Source: Lingula anatina (Eukaryota; Brachiopoda; Lingulata; Lingulida; Lingulidae). Taken from it: a DNA stretch of 64,000 bases. The notes under the pieces were generated by a model, which was not told the DNA's origin, did no database searches, and saw only the letters and a program-made list of their open reading frames with translations. The DNA is taken from positions 1 through 64,000 of the forward strand of contig NW_019776119.1 of assembly GCF_001039355.2 (NCBI RefSeq), in the 5' to 3' direction. Position 1 is the first letter of the stretch. Every line of letters starts with the position of its first letter. Shown here one piece after another: positions 45,401-59,100 of this stretch. Both the position numbers and the translations under genes were made by a program.

Positions 45401-48400
45401 CGTACAGGTGCTAATGTCGTCTCACTGATGTTGTTCAGTTCACCAGTGAGCACTAATAATGGCGACACGATACACACGTCTTCAAGTAGCCAGGATTTGA
45501 ACTCTTCACCACTTTCATAGGTTTTCATTTACTTTGTGGTCATCTTCCAGTCGGTCTCATCTTCACACTCAAGTGACGACAAGATGTGTATGATCTCCCT
45601 CTGGAAAATTACATCCTTTGTCATTAGATGTTGGGTTATGCAATTTCATCCTTCTCATTTTTCATTATAATAGTCTCGCTGAAGGTTATTCAAGGGAATA
45701 TTATTTGTTATTTTACTTGTTATTGCAACTGCTGAACACTCCAAAGCAACAGGTGTTTTATTCAGAAAGATAAGATGATATTTTCAAGTTTTACTGACAT
45801 AATATTTTATTATATTTGTAAAAGACACACATTTCACATTAATTCCGACTTTATTAAAATTTATATATTGGAAAATATAACTTGCATAACATGTATTTGC
45901 AAGCTGGAGACCACCTCGCTTTCTCTGGTTAATTTTATGTGTACGTATAAGATCTATTAAGCTGACGAGGAGCAGTATATACTTGTTTAACATCTAGAGA
46001 GAGTGAGGATGGAGGTGTACTGAAGACAATTAAACACGGATGCCACACTCTTAAACTAGTAACAGCGTCGCTTCGTGCATTTAACAGTATTTTCCCGAAT
46101 CAAAGATAATTGGGGTCGGAAATCATGCAAAATATCGTCTTTCGAAAAAAAGTGGCTACGCCCCTTTCTCACATTGGTGAAATGTGCTGGCTATTATGTC
46201 ACTTGACAGGGTCTGTACTTAGTGCAAGCACTGACCTGCGACACGACTCCCCTTCTACCAAAGTAGAACGTGATCGTGCCCTATGCAACTCGCTACCTGA
46301 TGATTTTTCTAAAGATTATTAAATTTTTAATGTAAAAGGGTTCGTGAATTGTAAAAAGGTTTCCTATAACATAAATAGAAGTGTTTTTCACAACGTATGG
46401 TCGTTTGGGTTTTAGCGTCTTTACTAGGAGAAATATCTGGACGTTACTTGTGATGCAGGAAAGATCGAGAATTGTATCAAAATCTGACATTTTAACGAGT
46501 TCTTCACGTCCAACCCCCCCTTTTTTTCGCGACTAAATGACAAAAACTAATTATAAAAACATTCATATATAATCTTTTACGAACATTTTCACACCTTTTA
46601 GGAGATCGCGTTTTCCCTAACATTACTCTTGTAAAGAAATTTCAGTCAGAATCGCATAACTTTGTATCTTTCCAGGTTGTGCAGCCGATCTTCTCAAGAC
46701 TCCCCCCCCCCCGCCTCCCCCACCCCCACCTCCAAGGTGTCATGTCGGTCATATTATGTGTTATGAAATCCTCTCATTTCGTGGGGCACTCTATGGTCAG
46801 TGGTGTGAAGAGTGATGACAGTGGCATACGGGAGTGACATGGGTTAAAAGATCCTCCTCCATCACCTCTGCCATTAGGTGATTATTGAAAGACTGCCTCT
46901 GTAATTTCACAGGACATGATTCTTAATAATAATATATTGATTTGCCAGTGAATGGCGTGAAGGTATAGAAAATGAATGGTCGTCTATTTCTCACAGCTTG
47001 GAGAGGGAAGCGAGACAGTTTGAAAAGACAGAGAGGGAAGGAAGGAGAATCCGTGTTTTATTTTTCATCAGTGATAAACACGAGAGCAACTTGATGTGGC
47101 TTCCCTAGAGTCTAATGTCTTTTATGAAATTGGATTCTTAGATCGCATGTTCCTCAGAAAATCGCTCTTTCCATTCATGCAAAGTCGCATTCTGAAAAGA
47201 AAACCCACCCTCGCGTTTTAACGATGTACATCCTAATGCATATATATTATCCATTGTTTTGATGAAAAGAAACGTGAGATTGGAAAAGACATCCCGGAAT
47301 AATGCAGGGAAATACTTGAACACAATACCTCCGTTGCGCAAACCCAATCCAATATCCTCTCCAACTTATGCCGTCACAGGAATACGTAGTCACAAAATGA
47401 GTGTCAGCCTATTTCTTTCTTAGCAACCCAACCTGATTTGATGTAAACAGTAAAGGTCTGAAAAGAGAAATATAATAAAAGATATTGCTCAATATACTAT
47501 GCTAATAGTATGTGGCATGATGATATATAAACGAGACACCAGTCTATTTTATTTTTTCTAATATGTCTGTCGTGAATTTAAATCAAAATCTATTTTACAT
47601 ACCGAGGTTTGTTAGAACATTTACAATATCTACCCTCTGATAAGAGGGCCTTCTAAAATGGTATTTAAAAATTAAACTATTAGCAAATATAAGTAAATTC
47701 CGTATTCAAGTGCAGTACAATAATTTTGTAACACACTAGTGCACTCTGTGGCCAGAGAGTTTACAATATCCATGGCAATGTCTGTAGGATTGGGAATAGA
47801 TATTGAAAGGAGACATTAAAGATATTTCTTTTGCAACTTATTTAGTTCCTTAAAACGGAAAACATTATCTATAACTGCAAATGAATGTATAATTCATCCC
47901 TATTTGGAAATGTGCCTAGTCCTTAGTGTATTGCATTGCGATATTTTTAAAAAATCCGTCGTTTAATTTTTAAACATGGATTTCAATAACACAAACGTGT
48001 AGAAATCATTTTAATGAAAAATGACTTTGTTGGGCTTGTTTTAAAATTGAACGAATTCAACGTTTTATTCTCCAGAGTTCGAACATTGTGGATAAAATTA
48101 TTTTAAAACTAGAGTAATTTGACCTAGTAATGGGCGTTACCAAATGTTTTATTGACATTTGAGGTGGCAAAATACCAGACCAACTTTACTTTTTAATGTC
48201 TAACAGGCCCTAACTTTTTTTACCCTGCGTTATTTAGTTACTTCATTATAAACAGTCGAATTTTAACAAACTTGCCAAAACCTACAGAGAACGAAACCTG
48301 CCAATCATCAGACGGATCAAATAATAATAAAAATATATATGATGGACCATGGGTCCCCGATTCTGAGCTGTCAAGCCCCAGCTCGCCGCGGTGTGATTAT

Positions 48401-49700
48401 CGCGACGGGGAAGAGAAGGCCGAGTGAATGGCTTTCGTGACGAGCTTTGTTGGCAGCGTGTAAAATTTTGACAGGCTAACGAGGAGACTCGTCATTACCT
48501 GCTGTAATAGGCGCGTCTCTGGGCTTAACCACGGAGAAAGCATGGCTAGTTTTGAAAATTGTTGACAACACTTGTATAGAGGGTACAGCGGGTAGCTGCA
48601 ATTTTCTGTTGTCAAGATGTGGGGATGTTTATACACTGTAAATTTGCTGGCACCGTTTGCAACGCAACGATAGGAACAGGCGGACAGGCACACCTTCCTT
48701 CTGTTAGCACGAATGTGGGTTTTTGCCGGCAGGGTTTTTGATCTCTGATTAAAATCATTTTCACGCTAACCTCTAATAAAAGCCACGTTGATTTTGGCAT
48801 TCTACAGAAAAAGATGTTAATGAAACATGTAACCGAAGCACATCAGTGCTGTGCAAACAATTCGGGCATTTCGTCGACTTATAGTACTTCTGGACAAAGT
48901 GTTGTTCTAAACAATTTGAAATAAAAGTTTTAAATATTTTTATTTGAGAGGTTTGGAAAGGTAATGTGAAAAAAAGTGGTATAAGTTGGCGTAAAGAGCG
49001 TCGCATAAATTTCTGAAATTTATCTTATGACATAAAAATTCTTTCAAAGTAATTAACGCAATAACAGTTTTACTTTATACGTGAAAAGCTTCCTTGAATA
49101 TGGATGTAACCTATCCGCGACTTCACGATTAGCACACCACTTCAAACTACAAAAAATATTGTTTTAATCGTCGATTTTCCCAAAAATTGTCGCGTAACAG
49201 TAGGCGAATAACAACTTTCCGTGAAAAGATGAATTTTGTATTGCATTTCTCCTCCGATGAGGTTCTTGAATCATTAATTTCTAATCGGGGTGGTAGTTGT
49301 TTTTGGGGCGCGTCATGCTGGTTATCGCCAAGAAACCCACGAACTTTGAATTAATAATTACACCCAAACACACCCAATCGCAATAATCTACCCTTGCATT
49401 CGATCAGGGCCCCAGGAATTTCCTCGCTTCTGCGGGGATAATTATGGGGGTTGCGTGTAATTGAACAACACTCATGCAACCGAAATATTAACCTTTTGCA
49501 ATTACACGTCGATGGAATCGGTATTAAATATTTACAGGTTTATTTTTCGGCGCTAAGAAAGTACAATCGAATTAAAGTGTAATTCAACAACAACAGCTTA
49601 AAAAATATAGTGCTTGCTTTTTTTCCTGCTTTACCGCTGCTGTAGATGTGTTTAATGATGTTTTAATAAAGTCTATTTGCTGCAGTAGTTCCAGGCGGCA
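36436..49700. other. Gene-poor intergenic region upstream of RBPMS
   Basis: Thirteen kilobases with no exon I can support. Frames of 90-113 codons (37840-38154, 42261-42602, 45253-45528) show no recognisable domain or splice logic. Simple repeats: (TA)n 37615-37633, C-run and CA repeats 41268-41338, C17 near 43351-43367, C-rich 46702-46735. Base composition becomes GC- and CpG-richer from about 46.0 kb towards the RBPMS start, suggesting promoter-proximal regulatory DNA. Confidence 0.45.
41268..41338. repeat. C-run and (CA)n microsatellite
   Basis: A poly-C tract is followed by interrupted ACACAC repeats. Confidence 0.85.
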
Positions 49701-49778
49701 TTTCACTCTTCCACCCCCTGCGAGAATCTTTTCGGCGATTGTCGGGGGCAGGGGTCAAGAGAGATGAATGACGGGTAA

Positions 49779-49788
49779 GTCACGTGAC
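49779..49788. promoter_or_regulatory. E-box palindrome upstream of RBPMS
   Basis: GTCACGTGAC is a perfect 10-bp palindrome containing CACGTG, a USF/MITF-type bHLH-zip site, about 315 bases before the first coding ATG in a CpG-richer stretch. Function is inferred. Confidence 0.35.
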
Positions 49789-50101
49789 ACCAGTGTGCAA
49801 AGTTCAAGCATTAGAATAACAACACTGTGGCTTGGAAGCAGTCGCGGATTTTCCTTTCGCGTGAATACAAGTGGTCTTTCCCTCGGATCAGACACTTAGT
49901 TAAACGAATGGCGTTGCTGCATGTAGATACTGGTAATTAAAACTCCTGTCACTCCACGTATTTCTGCACCAACAGCCAAGGCACCTTAGCAGCGGCACTG
50001 CACTACACCGGCAACCAAGCACGCGCTACGGAATCCCCTCTTCTCACGAGGCGTTTCTGTTGACTAAGAAGATAATTTGTGTTCCAAGTCAAAGGTTCTG
50101 A

Positions 50102-53100
50102 ATGAGAGAGACATCTTCAGAGATGACAGCACATAACAGTATTGGTCTCGGCACCGAGACTTCCATGGCACTCAGTCAGAGCATGGATTCAGTAAACACT
50201 GTACCTGAAGAAGAGGTAAAAATCCTTGACTTTATCTTTCTTTATTTATTTTTATCTCGCATAATCATTTTTGTCATTTTATCCCTGAGTTTATTTCAGA
50301 ATGCACTAAGATCCTTGTGTGTGCCCAGCCCCAAGCTAATGATCGCTCATATATTTCATCAAAATAATACCCTGTCGCAGCGTGCAGTTTGGCCGGCGGC
50401 GCTGACTTTGACGTGACGGAGACACGCACCGCTTGGCTATTGTTATGTGCAATATACGGGATTAGGTTTCCTACCGTCTCAATACTGAAGGAATTAGACC
50501 TCTGTACTTGCCTTATCATTACCGCTGATGACGACCCCATTGTTTAATTTGAAGAATGTCCCGTTTGAATTGTCCAAGTACTCGCCCCTTGGTCTAGTGT
50601 GAAACTTTACGATTTAGATTGTCTCAGGAAGTGATAAGCTAGATAAGGCTGGGATTGTGACCTCTTCTGTTATTCTATATCTAAGACATGATGTATGTAA
50701 GAATGCTAACCTTCTATGATAAGATAAAGCAGTTCAAAGGTTGTGATTAGAACATTGTTTCAATATGTACAACATTGTATCAGTTTCAATAGGCCCATGT
50801 AGCACACCAACAGCACCCATCTTTGGCTATCTTGATCTTGCTTCTCATACAAGGCGAAAGTATTGATCCATCTTGTCAAGGTGTTCTAAGAATAATAAGC
50901 TTTGGTTTCATCAGATCGTCTTTCTAATGACACCGCTACCCCACCTACATATGTTTGGCATGGTCTGATTTTCAAAATTCCAAAGGATGACATGTAAGAT
51001 TCATGTCAAGATTAAGAGAAGTACATTTTTATTTTTGCTGTCTCTTCATGTAGTGACCTTCTTTGTTGGAAAAAAATTCATATAAAATTGATTAAAAGCA
51101 AACATCATGCTGGTTTCAACAGTTGTGCCTTCTCTGACAAGTACTTGAGTCAAACTAGTGGCTACACTGGGGAAAGAACTCCACAGGAAATCTGGACGGT
51201 AACTTTTGTGCCGACTGAATTTTGTAATTGAATTTTCTGCAGTTGCCTTGATTATCATTCTAATTTTCCCTGAAGTCCTCCAATCAATCAATGAGAGTAC
51301 AGAGAGAAGTAGGTAGCTGGGGACAAGACATCTCTTGCTAGAGGTCAGACTCAATGATCCTTTTCAGCTCCGTTCAAAGCCACCTCAAAGCCACCTCAGG
51401 GTTTTGACAGCTCTTGACGGGGCACCTGTTAAAGTCTCTAGCCACAATATAAAGAAAAAGGAAGCATTCCAATATAAAACCAGAGCTGAATATCATATTA
51501 ATGAAGACAGTTGATTGCTGTAATAGGGTTACTTCTGCCTTCCTGAGTTTTTCTGATCACCAATTTGGTACTGGCTACCTGTCTTAAGTCTTGTCTTTTA
51601 ATTATGATGTATTTAGATTTCACAGTTGAATTATTAATCAGGACTCAGTCAGAGGGTGTGGAGAATTATAGCATATGCTGTAGCATGACAGGGAAAGATT
51701 ATCAGGGGCACCAAGGGAAATTAAAGAAAATCATCTGATAATCAATTGGAAAGGCTTTGGGTAGATATGTGCTGGTATATTGTGGTCAGGAAACATTGCA
51801 TGTGGAATAGGAAGAGAAACTACCTCCAGAAAATTAATAAATTCAATTCTCTTATGATATTTTTTTAAATTGTATTTTACAAAGGGGTGGAATGGTTTTC
51901 CATGTTGTATCCAGAGGAATTTAACTCTATATTTTAAGTAACAATTCATTAAGCAGCCAGGTATTAAATCTTAGCAAATAAGAGAAATTACTTCAATGGA
52001 TAAGCCCCCAAATCTGTGGGATTAACAGATTTCTTGTAGTTACATAAATATGACCGATAATACTGCATGTTTGGAACTGCAAGTCTAAATATTTCTACAG
52101 TCCTTGCCTATTGTAGACTTGTTTGGATTGTAAACGGGATTGATATTTTTACAGAGGGAGCAGAGAATGGTTGACTGGTTCGGTCTAGCTTGTGTATGGC
52201 TGAGTAAACGTGTTCAGTGTTGACATAAAACCCCAGCTTTCAACTATTGGGCACTATCCATTTCATCCATAGCCCCCACCAGTATTGTATGGAAGCCTGG
52301 GTGCTCCAGTAAGCCGTGGTTCAGTCGAGACCCTCATGTTTTCTAAGGGTCAATTATTACTTTCATCCTACCAGTTTGAGAAGGTGAGAGCAGCAATACA
52401 GCTTGCTCCACCTTTGAATGTTGCAACAATAGACCCAGAGAGGTGTAAAGACGCTTTCTGCAGGCTATTGTGATTTAAAACGTTGGGAGACATTTTGAAA
52501 TGAACTTGCCTCTACCTGCTTTGCGTATCTATGCAGATTAGCTTTCTTGGCACATTGTAGGGGAAATTTATCAAACTTGTTTTGTGATGCATTAGAACAG
52601 ATATAGATGTATTCATAATCCTGATCATGTTACATGTTGGTAGTGTAACTTGGTCAGCAGTGTGGAAAGCCAAGCGGAGGTGGTTTTTATTTCCACTGGA
52701 CGGGATATGCTGTGATTTGGCGGTTAAAGTACACAGCCATTTGCAGCTATCACTTGTACCTTAATCACAAATTCAATATTTGAGGTGCTTGTTAAATCAA
52801 CATATCACTTAATAAAACTATTGACTGATTAATTGTTGAGTGGATATGATGTGCTAATAATGGACATCTGAGATAAAATATGCTAAGGATACTTATTGGA
52901 GTGCTTGAGACTAAGTTGATTTAACTGCCTGGATTATTGTAATTAAGAAAAAAGAAACTACAAGCAGACTATTAGCAGAGCTAGATCTATACTGCTGATA
53001 CTGAATAAAAAGGTGAAAAGTCTAAAATTTCTGAAGACTAAAAATAGTTTGAATTGAATGAAAAAGCGAGGTGAAGGCAGTAGCTTTTGCTACTTGGTTT

Positions 53101-56100
53101 CACAGCGAAGCAGGGGAAATCTGAGGGAAAATGCCAACAGTAGCTCTGAGGCCTGGAACAGATGGAAGATTTTGGATCAGATGACAAAAGTTACATGTGC
53201 TTCACTGGGCCTACAATGTGCTGCCACAAGTCCGGCACTGAAATAGAAATTCTACCTAGTGAATGAATAAAGAGTTCCTGGATATCAGTAAAAAAAAATG
53301 TCATATAACTTTCATTTCCTTTATCTTATGTAGGAATTTCCGTATAGACTCAAGTGGTCTTGAAATTCCAGGGTTTCTCATTAATAATTGCATTTCTCCT
53401 TACACCACGATTAACTGAGGGTACTTGCACTGTTGCTCCAATAAACTTAATTTAAGATATATATATGTTTCATTAATAATAAAACCTCAAATATAATATT
53501 CGTGGCATATGGGCAGAGGAGGCTAGGAATGCATCCATATCCACAGTGGTTAATAAGAAAATAATGCAGACTGTCTTTGTTAATAAAACTTGATGGGACT
53601 GTTTTTACTAAGGGTCAAAAGAATACATATAGTGGAAGGTGCATCAAGTAATATGGAGATTGCTACTAAAACTTGGTTTCCCACTGGGTATTATTATTAT
53701 TATAATTATTCAGAGAACTGAGGAGGGACGCTTGGCCTCACCTTAGCTTTTCCATATTGTACTCACTGGCTCGCTTGCCTATATTTTTGCTGTAGATTGG
53801 ATTCCAGCTGTGTCAGTAAAAAAGCAGGAACTAAAATGAATAGAAGATAAATAAATAAATACCATCTTACCCTACAGATGAGGTGAGTCTTGTAGGTAGA
53901 TAGTTCTATGTGTGGATGTGTATTTTTCTATATTTGATATGCCTCAGAACTGCGTGGCAGTGATTCAGACATGGCACAGCAGATTAAATTGATTTGGGAA
54001 ATGTGTTCAACAGCAGATCTATATGTTCACTAATCTCCTTTCAGATAAATTGGCTGGGAATTAATTTTGTTATTAGAACAGCAAGGATAAAATCTTTGAA
54101 ATGCCACAGCCTGAGGAAGCAGACTTCTGCATTGATGGGAAGTCCTCTATCCTGTATAGCTAACCCCTGTATTGCACTGGAATACAACATCCATCTGTTG
54201 ATTCACTATATTTATTATTCATATCTGACCCTTTTTTAAAAAAAAATGATGTGATTACAAAAAAGTAGCATTTTGTCTGAAAATGCCACATTTGCCCTGA
54301 TTTCTGTCAGAGAAATGACAGTGAACAATGTGAATATTCCCAGTAATAAAGTTATCCTCAGAATTGCGTTTAACAGTTAAATAAAGAACAGATTAATTGG
54401 TCTGACAAGTAGTGAGCCTGTGGAAGTCATCCATGTAATGGGGGATTATGCAAACCCAGTTGGACTCAGACATCTCCCCTGATTGCTGCGTGGCACCAGG
54501 CTACAGTACGGCACATGGTGAAGGTCAGGAGGTTCGCCCAGAGAGGAAGGGAAAGAATTAGTGCTAGCACTGTTTGTTACTGAACCATATAACAAACTCA
54601 GCTACATATTATGACATCTTGACGAGTGGTATAAAGCTCAGCATGGAGTCATTCACACACACCTGATGCACTTTGTGAGAGAGAACTTTTAAACAAAAAC
54701 CAAAAAAAGAACTGTTGCTGTTTCTTGTTTTGAAAATAGCATTAAATCTACAAGTTGTAGCATGTTTTGATGGGTGATGCATTCCAATGTTGAGTCAATT
54801 GAATCGCTGATATGCTCAGACATTCAACCCTTCTTCAAACGATTGTATAAAATTAGAGAATTCCGCTCTTCATATGTACCATAGTAGCTTGAAGCAAGGT
54901 GAGATTTTTGTTTGGTTAGGTGAGCATACTGCAGTCCCAGCCCCCAGAAAAGAACATCTGATTTTACTTGAAAACAGATGATTTTTTTACAGTATACTGA
55001 TAAATGCATCCCAGTGCTTTCAACTGAAGACGTGTTTTCCATAAGAGGTCTAGGTGGTGGAAAGGGAGAAGGATTGATGAGGAAGGATCAGACAATTTAT
55101 ATGACAATTGTTGATAAGTTGTAATGACGGTTTTTCCTTGTCACGTGTGCCAAGAGTCCATAATGAATACAGATTAACTATTCAAAATCTCATAGTTTTA
55201 GGTGACTTTGAACTTTTTTACACATTAAAACACTTGCCCTTTAGATGTATATTTGTCATCAATAAATCCAAACTGATTTTATAAAAGGTGGTTAGTATTT
55301 GACAGACAGATGCTTGTTGGGCATAAGTATCCAATTGGTAACAGTTGCCAGCCTGCTCATTTTGACACTAGCAGTGCTATAAAGTAGAAACCTGCTGTCC
55401 AGAGTTTTGTTAGAGCAGATGTGTTTTGTAAATACATTGTAAGTGGAGCGTGGCACATTTCTCGCTTGTCGCCATCAAGTGCTTAGGCTCTTTGATTACT
55501 TGTAAGTTTGATAGTTTAGTGGTTCACAGCCACTGTGTAGAGAGGTGGCCTGTTGATGTGAGATTTATGGTTCTCTGCATAATCTTTGCTGTGTGTGTGT
55601 TTGCTTCCGATCTCTGTAATATGTCAGCTATCTCCAGGTAATGCAGATACAGCTGCAACCAGAGTATGATAGGAATTAGGCCTAACCATTTTATTTCATA
55701 TCCCTGATTATTTTCAAAATCTCGTATTTTATTTATTATTCCCCAAGCACAAATTGTAGGTGATGGTGATTTACCAAAACAAACAGCTTGGGTTGGAGGA
55801 GGGAACAAAAAAGAATAGTTATTTAAGGAATAAATATGAAATGAAAACAATCAATGAATGTACAAGAGTTTTTGAGATGTTTAATTAAATCCGTTCTTTA
55901 CTTCTTTATCACCTTAATTACCCTGTAATAGATGGAAAATTAGGTCAAATAGCCTTGAAGCTCTTTTAATGGACAGTAATGGTGTGTAATGAAGGCAGTA
56001 ACAATGGAATCACAGAATCTACTCTACCTCCCTGGAGACAGGAGTTAGATGGCAGGTGGCAGTGACGAGAGGAGAGAAGTGGGGGAGGGGGGGGAGAATC

Positions 56101-59100
56101 CAAGTGAGCACTGCTGCTAGCGCTATTGTTCTCTGTTCTCACATAGAAAATATAAGGACTCTCGATAAGACATAACAACTTTCATTTATGATAATTTTCA
56201 CCATTGCCATGGAAACCGTGTATCACATATGTGTTGTCACGCCAGCTCTCCTGACCAAAGTGTCTTGCTGTACCTGGCGTATACCTGACTGCAGTCTGCT
56301 CATTAAGCATCGCTGAGCTCTGAGCTCTCCTGTAAATCAATTGCCTCTCCTTCCTCCGAGAGCAGAACACTGCTCAGCGAACAATAAAACAAAAAGTATC
56401 AAATCCTTAATAAGTGGAATATTTCTGCAAAGAGCATTGTATTCACACACACAGCTAATTAATCATATCTTGCTGATTGAGCTTTGATATGGGCTGCACT
56501 CCGAATATCATTGCTTATTTTCTGCTGTAATCTCCTGTGAGAAGTGGATCCACTTGCCCTTGCAAAAATGCAGTCAATAAGCAATAAGGAAAATAGCATT
56601 CTCTCATGAGAGACAAGGGTGTGGAAGCACTCTGAGGAGAATTTTTTTCAGAAAGTAGATCTGGAATTGGGCATTACTTTGAAGTGATTAGAGTGCTAGG
56701 GTTGCTGCCTTTCCTATAATTTCTCCTGTCAGCCATATGCAATTTGTCACAAGCAAGTGTAAAGGAGATAGAGATCAATATTTCCCCCCATCTTCTTTCT
56801 TGGACATTGTCCTTGGTGTAAAAGACTACTAATTGAAACACTGATCACCTTCACAAGGCACAGTCCCATTGTGGAAAGGGCTGGTTATATGGATGAAGAA
56901 TAAGATTGTCTTGCTGTTTTCCAGACAGTAATACTCGATAACATATTTTCTTTGAATTATTAACCACTGTCATGAGAAATGTCTCGAGAGCCCTGTGCAG
57001 AATTATTAGCGAATGTCACTGAATCTAATACATTAATATGTATATATTAGTCTATGTACATACACACATATATAGATCACTTGTTGACCTTCTTATTTTA
57101 TAACAATCCATTTGTGTATTCTGAATTATTGGCAATACAAAAAGATTCTGTCATGAAAGATGTCCTACGAGATCCCTTTACTCAGTTATTATCTAAAGTC
57201 ACTGAATCTAATATTTATCAAGTGTTGACAGGGCAAAGTTTCTTATTCAAGAATAATCTGTTTATTCTGAAATTATTTGTGATACAAAGAATACATTTCC
57301 ATGGAAATGTGACTCCCATTCCACATCCAAAGTAATCTATTTCTTATTAGCACCTCTCACAGGTCACACGGGGAAATGATCTATGTTACCTTGAAGGGAA
57401 AGAAATAAGTAGTAAGCAGATGAGTAATAGGTTATTATCTAAAACTGCCATGCTCTTGATATTTATCACTGTTGAAAGAAATGCGTAGGTTTCAGAGCTG
57501 GTCTTGAAGATGTTGAGATTTGTAAAGAGCAAGAGAAAATGGGAAATATGTACATCTGTTTGTATAGATGCAAGAATCCGGGTCTGAGATATTTATTTCT
57601 GAGTTCGTCAACCTTTGTTTGGGTTACATTAATGTATGTGTACATGTAGCTACTCATAGGCTGATATCTAGTTTTTAGAGACAGTGGGATTCAATAAACA
57701 ATCTGAAAAGATAATCTTACTCAAGATAAGCTGCTGGTAAAGCAAACAAATAAGAACATTTTCTTATCAATTTAAACAAATAAACTGATAAAAACAGACC
57801 ATCTCCTTGACGAACAATGAAATTTAATTAATGAAGTTGTAACAAGATAAGATAATTCTTATAAAAAGTAGTGCTTATGTTAAAGTACAAATACTTTATC
57901 ACTTCAGACAAATAAAACTGTCAGGAACAAAGTATCTCTTTCTACTGTATAACAATGAAATGAAATTAAAATTAATTATTATTATAGATGAAAAGATAAT
58001 TTTTATTGAGGGAAGAACAAAAGTAGAGGTGCAGAAATCCTGAACAAAGTGCAATTTATCAGGTGTTTTATTTAAAGTGAAATGATGGATATTTGCAAAT
58101 AGAAAATTTTATCTGTTGATGGGGTTTATTTAGTGTATGTGGTGTGTCATCAAGTTTTCACTGTGATACATCTAGCACTGTTACATTGGCAGGGACCCCT
58201 CCTCTCCAGAAGAAAAAATCAGAAATAAAACAAGTATACCTCTGTCCTTACTGAGTATATTTAACAGCTACTGAACACTTAAACTCTGCCCTCCCAGTCT
58301 AAGAGGCTTGGGGCCCAAGGTAGCTTTCTCGCCTAAGGTAGGACGATTATAGTGCAACACTAGCCTAGCTTCAAACTGGAACTCAACAATTGCTATGGGA
58401 ATAGGCCACCTTTGTTCCAGGTCACTTATTATGCCGCTTTTAGATCAGATTTGATTTTCTTCCATTTTCTCTCCCAACTTCTCAATTACTAATGGAACTG
58501 TTTTTTTAGGGTTGGCTGCTATATAAAATGCATTATTTAAAACAATTGTCACCTGTCTCGGTGGAAGTGGCAGAGCATGCTGCCAGACTCTTGGGATCCC
58601 AGACGCTGTACAGTGACAGACATGTGTAATCCTATTTCATGCCCTATGACTACTAGATATTGTTTGATTTCTGCATGTATTTCAACAACATATAATAAAA
58701 AAAGATACACAAGAGGTGAGGAGATTGTAGTGGAAATACTCTGTGTAAATCACAGTAACCCCTGTTCCCTGTGTACATAAGCTTGGCTAAGCAGTTCACA
58801 GCCTAACAAGTTTAAACTAACATTTCATATTGACCAAAAAGTCTCTGCAAATATGTGAAGAAGGATTGACTAGTCGGAGCTCCTAAGTGGAGTACTTTCC
58901 TCGACTGACTTGACTGGTGCTTGCAGAAATTGAATTACACGTGTACAAGGGAAGATAGTGGGATGAGAAGATGTTCGTTATTGGATTCGGTGTTTGGGAG
59001 GCAATTTTCCAAATATTATCTCTTAGCTCAATAACTGAATGGCTATGCACCGTAAGAGAGCTCAGTTGATGATTTTAAGTTTTCCAAGTGTCAATTATGT

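Noticed and set aside
45253-45528. 91-codon minus frame beginning MKTYESGEEF
   Set aside because: No family recognised and no signal peptide, promoter or exon context; too weak to report as a gene.
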